Assembly: GCA_964599285.1 (NCBI GenBank)
Contig: CAZREI010000005.1
Coordinates: 1-58,860 of the forward strand
DNA: 58,860 bases
Reading direction: 5' to 3'
DNA from: VGLO01 sp964599285
GTDB taxonomy: Bacteria; Patescibacteriota; Minisyncoccia; Minisyncoccales; Staskawiczbacteraceae
In this document: in pieces, positions 15,307 through 24,326 of the stretch
Layout: each line of letters starts with the position of its first letter
How positions within the stretch are numbered: position 1 is the stretch's first letter
The notes under the pieces: generated by a model
What the model was told of the DNA's origin: nothing
What the model saw: only the letters and a program-made list of their open reading frames with translations
Databases searched by the model: none
Made by a program: the position numbers and the translations under genes

Positions 15307-15897
15307 CTACGCATAGATTTTGATAATGAGCTGTTGGGCGGCACTGCGCGCGTACTGGGCGATAGCCCACCGATTTTCATATCCCGCGGCCATTTCTAAT
15401 TCCAGTGCCCGCGAAAATTCGTCGGAGTGCTTGATGTCGGCCTCACCATGTTTCTCGATGTAGGTGAAATCCGTGCATCCACACTGCCGCGCCCGTTTTT
15501 CAAGATCGGGAATAAAGATCTTCGAAGTGTTCTCCAACACAGCTCCCAGAGCTACGCCATGTAACCCCCGAGTGGCCTTGTTGGCGAAAAGATCAAAGAT
15601 AACCTGCACCTCGTGTTCGCTGTGGTCGCGATCTTCGTTCCTGGGCTTGGCATTGCACGACTTGGCGAACTCCAGCAACATTCCGCGATGATCTTCTAAT
15701 CCCTCGCAACTCAAGTTGCTCAAAACAATGCTGTTGGCTTCTACATCCCGAGCGAAGGTGATTGCCAACCACTGCTGGAAGTTTCCCGAAATCGCCGCAG
15801 CGTAGCGAGCAATCACGATTTGCGAGTCGGTCTCGCATAAGCGTACGGCCTTTTCAATTCGCTCTTCAGCGACTTGAATAAACTCTTTGGCTTGCAT
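15307..15897 (-). CDS. Heme-oxygenase-like diiron (HDO/CADD-like) protein
   Basis: 196 residues, all helical by composition. It shows a spaced set of likely metal ligands: E65 and H70 in N-L-S-C-E-G-L-E-D-H, E122 in LGAVLEN, and H150-x3-D154-x2-H157 in EKHGEADIKH. The last triad has the spacing of Chlamydia CADD (H174, D178, H181), and the whole layout fits the heme-oxygenase-like diiron oxidases and oxygenases (CADD, UndA, BesC, SznF). The substrate is unknown; CADD makes p-aminobenzoate from tyrosine. A GGGAGG site precedes the start. It has no operon partner except the well-expressed-looking 16031-16783 gene upstream. Confidence 0.6.
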   Translation of the reverse strand: MQAKEFIQVAEERIEKAVRLCETDSQIVIARYAAAISGNFQQWLAITFARDVEANSIVLSNLSCEGLEDHRGMLLEFAKSCNAKPRNEDRDHSEHEVQVIFDLFANKATRGLHGVALGAVLENTSKIFIPDLEKRARQCGCTDFTYIEKHGEADIKHSDEFSRALELEMAAGYENRWAIAQYARSAAQQLIIKIYA

Positions 15898-15966
15898 GCG
15901 TACCCTCCCTTATTTTGTTGTAAAGTTATCACTTCAGAAAAATCTTCACTTGAAAATTTCTCTGAG

Positions 15967-16002
15967 GTGATGGGGAGATTTGCTGTCTCTCCCCTTGTTT
16001 TT
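15967..16002. terminator. Hairpin between two minus-strand genes
   Basis: Stem GGGGAGA/TCTCCCC. The T-rich tail (TTGTTTTT) is on the plus strand, so its role as terminator for the 16031-16783 gene is uncertain. Confidence 0.45.
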
Positions 16003-16030
16003 GATTTGCGTTTGGTAACGCCTAATTGTC

Positions 16031-16783
16031 TTAGTCGCCGCGCCGTTCGGCCTCATGATGAGTTTCGAGTGCACGATAAGCTTCGACATTTTTCTTCACC
16101 CACCGAGTGAATTCTACGACTGGCAAACCGGCTTCTTTCGCTACCGCTTCGATCGTCGAAAAATCATCATCCATCATGTTATCGCCATTAGCGATGTGAT
16201 GACAGTACTCATTGAGAGCAATGTACGTTTCCAGTTCCGAGCGAGGAACGCCGAAGTGTTCGGTAAACTTCTTGGCCCACTCGTAAAACTTTCCTGTCAG
16301 ACGAGCGAGGCTGAGAAGCGGACTTGGTTCTTCGCCCCACGGCGCTTCAGCAGCGACGCGATTAATGAGTCCGTCAATCTCATCAAGGCGCACGATCGAA
16401 ACCTTTGCCATGGGCTTTCGTTGCTGGCAACGATAGGGCAGTGCGGTCCTGAATCCAGAGTAATCGAGTCGATCTCTGATCAAGAACGCCAAGCAGAGAG
16501 ACACCAGTTCACGCAGCAGGTCTTCGCAGTCGCCTGCGAAGCCGAGATTGTCGACGAGCAACTCTTGCTTACTCGCCATGACGTCTCCAGTCTCCAGAGA
16601 GCACATGACCCTGCCGAGCGTCTCGGGGTTCATCTTCCTGACATCACCGGCCGCCAAGTCCCACTTGATGTGCTCGACAAGGTTACTGGGGTAGTTTTGT
16701 TCTGCTCGCATCTTCAAATCGACCTGTTCGTAGTGGTTCTTGGCGATCAGATTGTTCGTCAGATTGAGAATGTACTCCCTCAT
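16031..16783 (-). CDS. Hypothetical soluble protein
   Basis: 250 residues, no signal peptide or membrane span, mostly helical. No family recognised. Visible features are a C-terminal region rich in His, Asp and Glu (ALNEYCHHIANGDNMMDDDF, about 190-209) and a basic stretch near 115-125. The start is secure: the AAGGAGATAAAC site sits directly before the ATG, and a sigma-70 promoter lies about 130 bases upstream. GC content and codon use are richer than in the core genes nearby. Confidence 0.7.
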   Translation of the reverse strand: MREYILNLTNNLIAKNHYEQVDLKMRAEQNYPSNLVEHIKWDLAAGDVRKMNPETLGRVMCSLETGDVMASKQELLVDNLGFAGDCEDLLRELVSLCLAFLIRDRLDYSGFRTALPYRCQQRKPMAKVSIVRLDEIDGLINRVAAEAPWGEEPSPLLSLARLTGKFYEWAKKFTEHFGVPRSELETYIALNEYCHHIANGDNMMDDDFSTIEAVAKEAGLPVVEFTRWVKKNVEAYRALETHHEAERRGD

Positions 16784-16913
16784 GTTTATCTCCTTTCCAG
16801 AGATTTACTGTTCCCCATAATCGGGATCATTACTAGCGAAACATTCGCTTGGCATATGATAGGAACCAGAGGGTGGTTCCTGGACAGTCCGATACCGGAG
16901 TATCGATGCTTCT

Positions 16914-16942
16914 ATCATATAACCTTCTATCAATCTTGTCAA
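16914..16942 (-). promoter_or_regulatory. Sigma-70 promoter of the 16031-16783 gene
   Basis: Minus strand: TTGACA, 17-base spacer, TATGAT. The 130-base leader holds two small hairpins (CGATACTCCGGTATCG and AGGAACCACCCTCTGGTTCC). Confidence 0.8.
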
Positions 16943-16959
16943 TCCCCAGGCTGTCGCAC

Positions 16960-17112
16960 AATAAGTGTACCCTATTTTTAAAACGTTTTAAAAATAGGGT
17001 ACGGCATTAAGTTTTTACTGGATTGCCGCGTGTCCGGCTTGTGAGCCGGCACTCGCAATGATAAAAAGTTGTTTCCGCGTTTTTCCGCGTAAATTTCTGC
17101 GTTATTCCGCGA
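16960..17112. repeat. Run of three intergenic repeats
   Basis: First a palindrome with half-site GTACCCTATTTTTAAAA (16960-17003), then a GGATTGCCGCG..CGCAATGA repeat (17028-17062), then TTTCCGCGT words (17068-17112). Together with the promoter and leader region they account for the gap from 16784 to 17148. Confidence 0.75.
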
Positions 17113-17124
17113 TGCACATAAATT

Positions 17125-17133
17125 TGGTATAAT
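17125..17133 (+). promoter_or_regulatory. Extended -10 promoter of the kinase gene
   Basis: TGGTATAAT fits the extended -10 box (TGnTATAAT). The ATG at 17149 is only about 16 bases further, so the mRNA would have almost no leader. Confidence 0.6.
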
Positions 17134-17148
17134 GTAATCAATGTAATT

Positions 17149-18183
17149 ATGGAAGGCGAAAAGGCGACTCTATTTTTAAAATATTTGGCGGCGGCTTTGG
17201 CCGGCATCATTTTTGGATTTTTAGTAATCCAATTTCTTTACTATCTTCAATACGATAAAATTTCGGGAATGGTTTACACACTCCAAAACGGCAACTTTTC
17301 CGTTGAAGATTTTGTGGTGGTGGCTGCGTGCGCGTTTTTGGGCTTGGCTCTAGGACACATTGTTATGATACGCGGTTTGGTGGCGACCCAGCGTTCCCAT
17401 TTAGACGACCTGCAACAGGAAATGACCGACAAAGACAAACTGCTTGGCTACGCGGCTCATGTTTTGCGCACACCGGCCACCAGCATCAAATGGGGAATGG
17501 AAAGTGTTTTGGATGAAGATTACGGACCGGTTTCAAAAGAACAAAAGGATATTTTAAAAAAAATTTATGGCAGCACGCGGGAATTGCTGGACTTGGTGGA
17601 AAACTACATTGATTTGTCAAAGCTAAAATTGCACATTTTCCAGGTTTCCCTTGCCATGGTGCCGGTGGATGCCGCTGAGCAAAGCATAAAAAATATCTTG
17701 GAAATTTATAACATCCAGGCGAAAGCAAAAAACATTACCATTGATTATGAATTTGAAGCGCCAAAAGACTTGGCATCAACTCCGTTTGTTCTGCTAGACA
17801 AGCAACGGTTTATCAATAGCATAGAAAATATCGTGGAGAACGCCATAGACTACAGTAGTGCGGGCGGCAGCATCAGCATCAGGGTGGGTATTAAAGAAAA
17901 CCATTTTTTTGTCACCGTCAAAGATACGGGCATTGGCATTGGCAAGGAGGATCGGGACAAGGTGTTTTCTGAATTTTTCCGGTCAACGCGAGCCCGCCAG
18001 ACCAAAAATTTTGGCAGCGGGATTGGGCTGTTTTTGGTCAAAGTGGTTATTGATGCCCACAATGGAAAAATTTGGTTTGAGTCCGAAGAGAATAAGGGGA
18101 CAACGTTCCACGTCCAAATTCCTTTGCAAAATGACGTGATGAAGCCGGAAGAAAAAATGGAAGTGTTTTTGAAGAATGTGTAA
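17149..18183 (+). CDS. Membrane sensor histidine kinase
   Basis: 344 residues. Two membrane helices (about 9-33 and 55-76) with a short outer loop, then the dimer/phospho-acceptor region with H104 in YAAHVLRTPATSIKWG, then an ATPase domain with N-box ENIVENAIDYS, G1 DTGIGIG and G2 GSGIGLFLVK. The loop is too short for a separate ligand domain. No response regulator follows directly; the nearest receiver is at 19135, on the other strand. Confidence 0.9.
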   Translation: MEGEKATLFLKYLAAALAGIIFGFLVIQFLYYLQYDKISGMVYTLQNGNFSVEDFVVVAACAFLGLALGHIVMIRGLVATQRSHLDDLQQEMTDKDKLLGYAAHVLRTPATSIKWGMESVLDEDYGPVSKEQKDILKKIYGSTRELLDLVENYIDLSKLKLHIFQVSLAMVPVDAAEQSIKNILEIYNIQAKAKNITIDYEFEAPKDLASTPFVLLDKQRFINSIENIVENAIDYSSAGGSISIRVGIKENHFFVTVKDTGIGIGKEDRDKVFSEFFRSTRARQTKNFGSGIGLFLVKVVIDAHNGKIWFESEENKGTTFHVQIPLQNDVMKPEEKMEVFLKNV

Positions 18184-18194
18184 TAGATTAATGG

Positions 18195-18240
18195 AATCGT
18201 GGAAGCAAAAAATCGCCTTCGGGCGATTTTTTGCTTCCAT
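18195..18240. terminator. Bidirectional terminator between convergent genes
   Basis: Perfect stem GGAAGCAAAAAATCGCC/GGCGATTTTTTGCTTCC with a TTC loop. It serves the kinase gene and possibly the converging membrane protein gene. Confidence 0.9.
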
Positions 18241-18323
18241 TTTTCGCGTTGTTTCGCGGGATGCTGAGCGTCCCTGCCCCGCTCAGCGGGGCGTTTGGTT
18301 TCGCGTCTGTTTCGCGATTTTTC

Positions 18324-19040
18324 TTACCGTTGCATACTATCCGCCGCAAAGCTGGTGCTCGGAGCGCCCTGCGATTCCTTCTGATAGTGCCGCCCCAATA
18401 ACACCGAGATAGTTAAAATAATCGGAGAAATAAAATTAAACAATCCGAAGAAAAACACCGACCCGGCCAGCGTCGCCACTTCCGAGGCCACGCAGCAAGT
18501 CATCACTCCCAATCCCCCGCCCACCGCTTTGACTTTCACCCAGCGTTCGTGAGCGCGAAGGCCAACCAAAAAGACGAAAAAGCCGGTGACGATTCCGTTG
18601 ATGCCAAGGTTAATCCACAAAATCAACGGAGCGATGCTTTTAAATCCTGTCGGCGAAAACACAATCCACAAAAACAAAAGCAACGACACTACCAGCATGA
18701 TGTAAAAAATGGTTTCCCGCAGAGACTTGGAAAACACCGTCAGCGGGAACTTGAGCATGAAAGTAGAAGCCACCAAAAACGAAAACACTCCAAGATCAAT
18801 GAGCAGAATGTTGTTTAGGTACATCCCAAAACTCATGAACGAAAGCGTGAAAACCATGTTCAGCAAAAACGCAAACAAGCTGATGGTCATTTCGTCTTTG
18901 GCGTTTTCTTTAAACACCGTCAGGTAAAACACAATGGTGCAAAGGCCAAAACTTACCGCGGCCGCCCACATCAAAACAATAGGTGTGGGAAAGCCAAATA
19001 GCGCAAGAGGCATGCTTTCTGATGCAAATAATAGCCTCAA
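18324..19040 (-). CDS. Hypothetical seven-span membrane protein
   Basis: 238 residues with seven hydrophobic spans and very short loops, ending in a hydrophilic tail. The layout resembles sensory 7TM modules of the MASE/7TMR type, but there is no output domain, so it would need a partner. It sits between a membrane histidine kinase and a stand-alone receiver protein, which makes a signalling role conceivable. No family assigned. Confidence 0.65.
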   Translation of the reverse strand: MRLLFASESMPLALFGFPTPIVLMWAAAVSFGLCTIVFYLTVFKENAKDEMTISLFAFLLNMVFTLSFMSFGMYLNNILLIDLGVFSFLVASTFMLKFPLTVFSKSLRETIFYIMLVVSLLLFLWIVFSPTGFKSIAPLILWINLGINGIVTGFFVFLVGLRAHERWVKVKAVGGGLGVMTCCVASEVATLAGSVFFFGLFNFISPIILTISVLLGRHYQKESQGAPSTSFAADSMQR

Positions 19041-19134
19041 ACTTCAGAAACAGAGGCATATGTCCATAAGTGCCGATATTTCTGCCAGTTAAGGCGATTA
19101 CTACAACGTTAATAATAAAATTTTTAAAATCGGA

Positions 19135-19500
19135 TCACAAAATATTTTCTATTTTGGTAATAACTTCGTCAATGGTTGACTGGGCTTTAATCAGGTAATC
19201 GGCCGCGCCAAGTTTCAAACCCTTTTCAATGTCTTCTTGCTGGCCCAAGTTTGACAGAATAATCACCGGAATAGAGGCAGTGGCAGGGTCTTTTTTGGCT
19301 TTGGTCAGCACGTCAAAACCGGTCATGCTGGGCAACAGTAAGTCCAACAGCACCAAATCCGGCTTTTTTTCCTGCATTTTTTTTAGCCCTTCTTCCCCAT
19401 CCAGCGCCTCCAGCACGGAATATTCTTTAGAAACCAGTTTTTTGCGCAACAATTCCCGGAAAAATTCCTCGTCTTCAATGATTAAAATATTTTTTTTCAT
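19135..19500 (-). CDS. Stand-alone response regulator receiver
   Basis: Start set at MKKNILIIEDEEFF; the longer frame runs through a repeat. About 121 residues, one CheY-like domain: acidic pair in IEDEE, phospho-acceptor Asp in PDLVLLDLLLPSMTGFD, Thr/Ser in VIILSN, and the conserved Lys in LIKAQS. With no output domain it must act by protein contact or phosphotransfer. The 17149 kinase is the nearest candidate partner. Confidence 0.9.
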   Translation of the reverse strand: MKKNILIIEDEEFFRELLRKKLVSKEYSVLEALDGEEGLKKMQEKKPDLVLLDLLLPSMTGFDVLTKAKKDPATASIPVIILSNLGQQEDIEKGLKLGAADYLIKAQSTIDEVITKIENIL

Positions 19501-19506
19501 AAAATG

Positions 19507-19801
19507 TGATACCAATCTACCAATACCGCATGCCAATGATACTAATTTGGCGTATTTGCAGATTTTGATTATTTTACTATTTTACCCCGCCTCTAGCTTA
19601 TTTAAAAGGGTGCCTGTGGATAACTTTGATTATAATGCCAATTTACTAATGACGTGCCAATGTTGCTAATACGTAACGTTACCGAATTGGCGTCATTGGC
19701 GACACTATTTGCATTATTGGCATTATTTTTTAGCGAGTGAGAGTGGTAAAGATTCGCAAATTTTTACCACCGAGCGAGCGACAAAAATATGCTTTGCATA
19801 T
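19507..19801. repeat. ATACCAAT/GCCAATG repeat cluster (family 4-like)
   Basis: GATACCAATCTACCAATACC and many GCCAATnnTnCTAAT words with partial complements (ATTGGCGTCATTGG) form a large imperfect palindrome. The right end (GAGCGAGCGAC..ATATGCTTTGCATAT, about 19771-19801) recurs inside the surface protein gene at 58390-58420. No gene is seen in this stretch. Confidence 0.65.
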
Positions 19802-19809
19802 AATCACAG

Positions 19810-20835
19810 TTACCCAAAAGTGAAGGTGAAGGCCTTAAATCCCGGCTGGTCAATAGTCATTTCTATTAAATGGTCAGTGTAATCTTCTGAATCAAACAGC
19901 GTATACAACTTTGAGGCTTGCACCGTAACCGGCGACTGCGACTTTCCATCAACGGTAATTTGCAAGGTGGCTGGCTTGTCGCTGGCCGCCACCATGAACA
20001 CTTTGCCCGAATGGAATTTCAAATTAATCTGTCCGGTATCTGATAAAAGCAAGGCATTTTGGCCGGAAAATTGCCATCGGCCGCCCAAACTAAAATGATT
20101 CAACGCGATGTTTTGGTCAAGCGTGTAATTTTTGGGGCTCAAAAAAGAAGACTGGCTCGGTGTTAAGTTTTCCAGACGGTCAGTTCCAAAATACATTTCC
20201 GGCGAACCTATTTTGCTCAAATTTTCTTGGTTGACGCTTGCCTTTGCGGCGCCGATGCCAAGCAAATATCTGATAGTGGCTTCGGTTTTGTCATAATCCC
20301 CTTCCCCAAAATGCTCTTCTACAATTTGGCCTTTTTGGTTAATTAAATATTCGGCCGGCCAATACTGGTTGTTGTACGATTTCCAAATGGCGTAATCATT
20401 GTCTTGTACCACCGGATAATGGATGCCAAATTGCAAGACAGCATTTTTTACATTTTGGGTATCTTTTTCAAATTGAAATTCCGGAGTATGAACACCAATC
20501 ACTACCAAGCCTTTGTCTTTGTAAGTGTCGTACCATTTGGTTGTGTATGGCAACGTGCGGATGCAGTTGATGCAGGAATAGGTCCAAAAATCTACCAGCA
20601 CCACTTTGCCTTTCAAATCGGCGATGGTCAGCGGAGCGCTATTGATCCAGGTGCCGCCGCCAGTAAAATCCGGTGCCTTGCCATAGTCGCCAAGCACCAC
20701 CGGCGCGTTGGCATCTTGTTGGCTACTTTCTGTCGGAGCGCTTATGGTAAGTTTGGCATTGTGCTCTACATAAATCCCAGCCAAAAATATCAGGGCAATA
20801 ACAAATAAAATGTAAATATAAATTCTTTTGGTCAT
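19810..20835 (-). CDS. Thioredoxin-like protein with DipZ-type C-terminal domain
   Basis: Start set at MTKRIYIYILF, because the longer frame runs through the repeat at 20844. About 341 residues: one membrane anchor (about 5-22), a TlpA/DipZ-type thioredoxin domain with active site WTYSCINCIRTLPY and cis-Pro strand YWPAEYLI, then a beta-rich C-terminal domain (about 215-341) of the kind found at the end of mycobacterial DipZ. It sits outside the membrane and passes electrons to oxidised proteins. The CcdA-like gene directly upstream would supply them; in DipZ the two parts are fused. Confidence 0.88.
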   Translation of the reverse strand: MTKRIYIYILFVIALIFLAGIYVEHNAKLTISAPTESSQQDANAPVVLGDYGKAPDFTGGGTWINSAPLTIADLKGKVVLVDFWTYSCINCIRTLPYTTKWYDTYKDKGLVVIGVHTPEFQFEKDTQNVKNAVLQFGIHYPVVQDNDYAIWKSYNNQYWPAEYLINQKGQIVEEHFGEGDYDKTEATIRYLLGIGAAKASVNQENLSKIGSPEMYFGTDRLENLTPSQSSFLSPKNYTLDQNIALNHFSLGGRWQFSGQNALLLSDTGQINLKFHSGKVFMVAASDKPATLQITVDGKSQSPVTVQASKLYTLFDSEDYTDHLIEMTIDQPGFKAFTFTFG

Positions 20836-20843
20836 AAATAAAT

Positions 20844-21003
20844 GAGATACCAATTTACTAATACGCATGCCAATAATACTAATGCCGCACGTTCGTATTG
20901 GTATTATTGGTATGACCGCGCCGCTCGGCAAGATGCGAGGTGTAATTGACCGCAGTCAATTCGTCCCATCTCCGGGCGGCGCGGATTAGTATATTGGTAT
21001 CGC
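20844..21003. repeat. GCGATACC..GGTATCGC palindromic element (family 4)
   Basis: About 160 bp. The termini are GAGATACCAATTTACTAAT and its near complement ATTAGTATATTGGTATCGC. Inner complements (GCATGCCAATAATACTAAT / ATTGGTATTATTGGTATG) and a nested family-2 repeat (20929-20976) lie inside. The right end touches the stop codon of the CcdA-like gene. Confidence 0.8.
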
Positions 21004-21705
21004 TTAGAATTTGGGATTTAAAATGGGAAAATATTGGAATAGTAACGCATATAATTTGGTATCATAGTTAAAATACATCAGCAAAGCAAGGGCAATAATC
21101 AAAATGCCAAAAATCTGTTCCAGTAAGCGTGAATATCGGGCAATCACTTTAACTTTTTGGGAAACATACTGCCCGCCAAAAGCAATGATAAGCATCGGCA
21201 CACCCACGCCCAAAGAATAGGCCAATAATAAAATGGTAGCGGCGGCCAAATCTTTTTGCAAAGCAATTAAGGTTAAAATAGCGGCCAGCACCGGACCGGC
21301 GCAAGGTGTCCACACCAAGCCCAACGTCGCGCCCAGCAAAAACGCACTAAAATTTCCTTTATTGCCAAGCCCGGCTTTGACGCTTGCCTTGGAAACCAGC
21401 GGAGTTAATCTGACCGCCAGCAATTCAAAAGGTTTTGGCCACACCAACAGTAAGCCGAAAATCACTAGTGCAACAATTCCTGCGATGCGGACAATGTTGG
21501 CATCAAACCCGATATACCTTGCCAAAAAAGATAATACAACAGCGGCCAGCGTAAAAACCAAAACAAATCCAAGGACAATAAAAATCGGCCGCAACTTATT
21601 GCTCCGACTCAAAGAAGTTCCCAGCAAAACCGGCAATAAAGGCAAAGTGCAAGGAGCCGCGATAGTCAATAAGCCAGCCAAAAAAGCAAAAACAATTTGG
21701 AGCAT
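21004..21705 (-). CDS. CcdA/DsbD-type electron transfer membrane protein
   Basis: 233 residues, six hydrophobic spans. It carries the two cysteine-proline signatures of the family: AAPCTLPLLP near residues 17-26 and VWTPCAGPVLAAIL near 130-143. These cysteines carry electrons from cytoplasmic thioredoxin across the membrane. The extracellular thioredoxin-like protein encoded just downstream is the probable acceptor, so the two genes together equal one DipZ. Confidence 0.9.
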   Translation of the reverse strand: MLQIVFAFLAGLLTIAAPCTLPLLPVLLGTSLSRSNKLRPIFIVLGFVLVFTLAAVVLSFLARYIGFDANIVRIAGIVALVIFGLLLVWPKPFELLAVRLTPLVSKASVKAGLGNKGNFSAFLLGATLGLVWTPCAGPVLAAILTLIALQKDLAAATILLLAYSLGVGVPMLIIAFGGQYVSQKVKVIARYSRLLEQIFGILIIALALLMYFNYDTKLYALLFQYFPILNPKF

Positions 21706-21825
21706 ATTGAGCTATTATACAAAAACTATACAAAAAAAGAAGCCTTGGGTCAAACATGTACCACCTTGAATTAAATAGCGCAAGAATCGCGCAAACAGTC
21801 GCGCAAGAAGTTGTCAGGTTAACGA

Positions 21826-21904
21826 AATCACGGCGGCGCGGCTTTAGCCGCGCCGCCGTTTCCGCGTTGATTCAGCGTTTTGATCAGCGTAATTTCAGCG
21901 GCGT
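21826..21904. repeat. GGCGGCGC hairpin plus TTTCCGCGTT/ATCAGCG repeat
   Basis: Hairpin CGGCGGCGCGGC/GCCGCGCCGCCG followed by TTTCCGCGTT, TTCAGCGTT, ATCAGCGTAA, TTCAGCGG. Second copy at 8869-8937. Confidence 0.75.
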
Positions 21905-21905
21905 T

Positions 21906-23822
21906 TTAATGCTTCACGCTCGCCAAAAACAAGTCCAACAAGTTTCCTCTTACTATGATGTCCGATGCTTTTACGGTGTCTGATTGCTTTTCATATATAT
22001 CTTTGCAATCGGCAACTGGCAAGGGCGATTTTTCGGGGAGTTTTACGCAGGTGCCATGACCAAAGACTCCGTCACTATCGGCAACAAAGGCCAGGGTTTG
22101 GGTTTTGATGGTGTTGATGGTGCCCGACCCGATATTGCGCAAAACCACCAGCGGATCTTTGGCGTTAAAAATGTCCTGGCCCAAAATATCTTTGGGCGGC
22201 GTAACTCCTGCCAAATTAGCAATAGTGGGAAATAAATCCAGGTGGCTGGCTGGGGCGATAACTTCCTGATTCTTAATTCCGGAATTCAAAATAATCAGCG
22301 GCACCTGACTGTGCGTAAGACCCAAAAATGTTTTATCCTCGTTGCCAACTACATCAGCGATGCCAGTGTAGCTTCCGTGGTCGCCGTAAATAGCAATGAC
22401 GGAATTTTTAAACCAGGGTTCTTTTTTCAACCCGTCCATAAATTCGCCAAGCGCTTTATCCATGTAGTGGATGGATTGCAAATATTGCTGTTGAGTGTAG
22501 TCAAGCTGATCATGACCGGACAAGTCCAGCGTTTGCAAATCGTCAGGCAATTCAAAGGGCGTGTGCGAACTTTCGGTAATGAGCGTGGAAAAAAACGGTT
22601 GCTTAAAACTTTCCATTTTCGGTAAAGATTGGAGCAAAAAATCTTCGTCGCCAAGCGGAGATGGCCCTTTGCCAATGGGCCGGGACTCAACATAATTATC
22701 TTCGCTGATTTGCTCTTGGTATCCTAAATTGGGGTACATGTTGGACCGATTCCAAAAAGTCGGCACGTCGCCGTGCAAGGCGCTGGCGCTGTATCCATTT
22801 TTTACCAAAAGCTGCGGCAAAGCGTTGTAATGATTTTGGGCGTAGTCCACAAACACCACGTCGTCTTGCAAAGGATATAGGGAATTTAACGTGGAAAATT
22901 CGGCGTCAGCCGTATTGCCCGGGCCAACCTGGGTGTAGTAATTAGAAAAATACAACCCTTCTTTTGCCAGCGCGTTTAAGTTTGGTGTAATTTCTTGCCC
23001 GTTGATGCTTTGATTGATGACGGCGTTTTCCAGCGATTCAATTTGGATAAAAATAATGTTTTTTCCTTTATCAATGCCAAAATATTTTCCGGGTTTTTGA
23101 GCAGCTTGGTTTTTGCTCCATTGCTCCAAAAAGGTTTTGTCGGCGGCGTTGACCAAGTTGGTTCTGACGGCATATTTAAACGCATCTTCCAACGTAAAGT
23201 TGACAATGCCGATTTTTTGAACCAGCGAATTTAAATCATACACGTCTTTGTACAAGCGGCTGGAACTGCCCCACTCCCGTTTTTCCTGGCTGAATAAAAA
23301 ATAGTATCCGCCAAAAGCAATGACGGCAATCAGTGCCATCGCCGCCAGCTTTTCTTTTTGCAATAAAATTATTTCCTGGAAGTTTTTGCGCTCTTCAATA
23401 ATCCAAACCACAACGACCAATCCGAAGCCGCCAAAAAAAAGTAACAGGTTTGGCGACAAAAGCCCTTTGGCAGTTCCTTTAATGGCTAAGGCCTGCCCAA
23501 TGTAGGCCACCGCCGAAACCTGCCAGAAACTTTTTCCATACTGAAAAAACATAAACTGGGTAGCTAAAATCAGCGCCACCAAAAAAGCCATAACGCACAA
23601 ATACAGATATTTGCTCCGTTTTTTAAACAACAAAGCTGGGCCAAATAAAATAAGCCCCAGCGAAAAGCTCACCCACAAAAGTCGCAAAAGATACTTGCCA
23701 GAAAAAAGCCCCAGCCACTGGTTAAAAAGATAATTTTGCAAAGCAAAAAACGCGGCAAGTGCCAGTGGCAACCATACGGCGCGCGCATATCGCCAAAATC
23801 GCTGGGGATAAGAAAATTCCAT
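21906..23822 (-). CDS. LtaS-like membrane sulfatase/phosphoglycerol transferase
   Basis: Start set at MEFSYPQRF, 8 bases after the upstream stop. About 638 residues: five membrane helices (to about 180), then an outer alkaline-phosphatase-fold domain. Metal and catalytic residues can be seen: the Glu of IFIQIESLEN, the nucleophile Thr of GPGNTADAEFSTLN, LHGD, and YGDHGSYTG. In LtaS this Thr takes glycerol phosphate from phosphatidylglycerol to build lipoteichoic acid. Whether this organism makes such a polymer is unknown; other envelope decoration is possible. It lies downstream of a DUF5666-like gene on the same strand. Confidence 0.85.
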   Translation of the reverse strand: MEFSYPQRFWRYARAVWLPLALAAFFALQNYLFNQWLGLFSGKYLLRLLWVSFSLGLILFGPALLFKKRSKYLYLCVMAFLVALILATQFMFFQYGKSFWQVSAVAYIGQALAIKGTAKGLLSPNLLLFFGGFGLVVVVWIIEERKNFQEIILLQKEKLAAMALIAVIAFGGYYFLFSQEKREWGSSSRLYKDVYDLNSLVQKIGIVNFTLEDAFKYAVRTNLVNAADKTFLEQWSKNQAAQKPGKYFGIDKGKNIIFIQIESLENAVINQSINGQEITPNLNALAKEGLYFSNYYTQVGPGNTADAEFSTLNSLYPLQDDVVFVDYAQNHYNALPQLLVKNGYSASALHGDVPTFWNRSNMYPNLGYQEQISEDNYVESRPIGKGPSPLGDEDFLLQSLPKMESFKQPFFSTLITESSHTPFELPDDLQTLDLSGHDQLDYTQQQYLQSIHYMDKALGEFMDGLKKEPWFKNSVIAIYGDHGSYTGIADVVGNEDKTFLGLTHSQVPLIILNSGIKNQEVIAPASHLDLFPTIANLAGVTPPKDILGQDIFNAKDPLVVLRNIGSGTINTIKTQTLAFVADSDGVFGHGTCVKLPEKSPLPVADCKDIYEKQSDTVKASDIIVRGNLLDLFLASVKH

Positions 23823-23829
23823 TGAGGGG

Positions 23830-24324
23830 CTAACTATTAATGGCGTTACGTTGCCCAAAAAAAGAAGTGCCGGGCGGAAAAATGCGTATCAACTTTGCTT
23901 GGACCCGGCCTTGGGAATCGGGAGCGCCAATAACTACAATGGTATCATTGATTTTGATGTCCGGCAATTTGGCAGCACCCGCGCTGTTTACCACAATGGT
24001 AGTTGGCAGAGCCACCACGGTTTTTTCCAAGCCGTCTTGGCCTTTGACTATTAGATTATTGCCATCAATGCTAAGCACTTGACCAAAGATCCCGTGGCCG
24101 GCGGTAAAATCGCGATCCGGAAAGTTGCCGAAAATTCCGCGGCTGGGCCCACCAAAATTGCGGTGGTAATTCTCCGCCCAGCGAAAAGAAAACGCGGCAC
24201 GCTGCTGGCCGACAAAAATTCCTACGCCAAACACAAACGCCAAAACCGCAAAACACATGATGGCAACAATCACTAATTTTAAGATGTGCAAAGTAGTTTT
24301 TTGCGCCTTTGGTTTTTCTTCCAT
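23830..24324 (-). CDS. Membrane-anchored DUF5666-like protein
   Basis: 164 residues. One N-terminal membrane helix (about 14-38), a Phe/Gly/Arg-rich linker, then a small OB-like beta domain (about 77-150) with the pattern G-Q-V-L-S-I-D-G-N-N-L-I-V and D-I-K-I-N-D-T-I-V-V-I-G. Domains of this type are extracytoplasmic and of unknown function. It forms a tight minus-strand row with the sigma factor, the two-span membrane protein and the LtaS-like gene, so it may be in the regulon of that sigma factor. Confidence 0.75.
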   Translation of the reverse strand: MEEKPKAQKTTLHILKLVIVAIMCFAVLAFVFGVGIFVGQQRAAFSFRWAENYHRNFGGPSRGIFGNFPDRDFTAGHGIFGQVLSIDGNNLIVKGQDGLEKTVVALPTTIVVNSAGAAKLPDIKINDTIVVIGAPDSQGRVQAKLIRIFPPGTSFFGQRNAINS

Positions 24325-24326
24325 GG

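Noticed and set aside
16055..16981. 308-residue plus-strand frame opposite the 16031-16783 gene
   Set aside because: No family pattern. The minus-strand gene has a textbook promoter and ribosome binding site.
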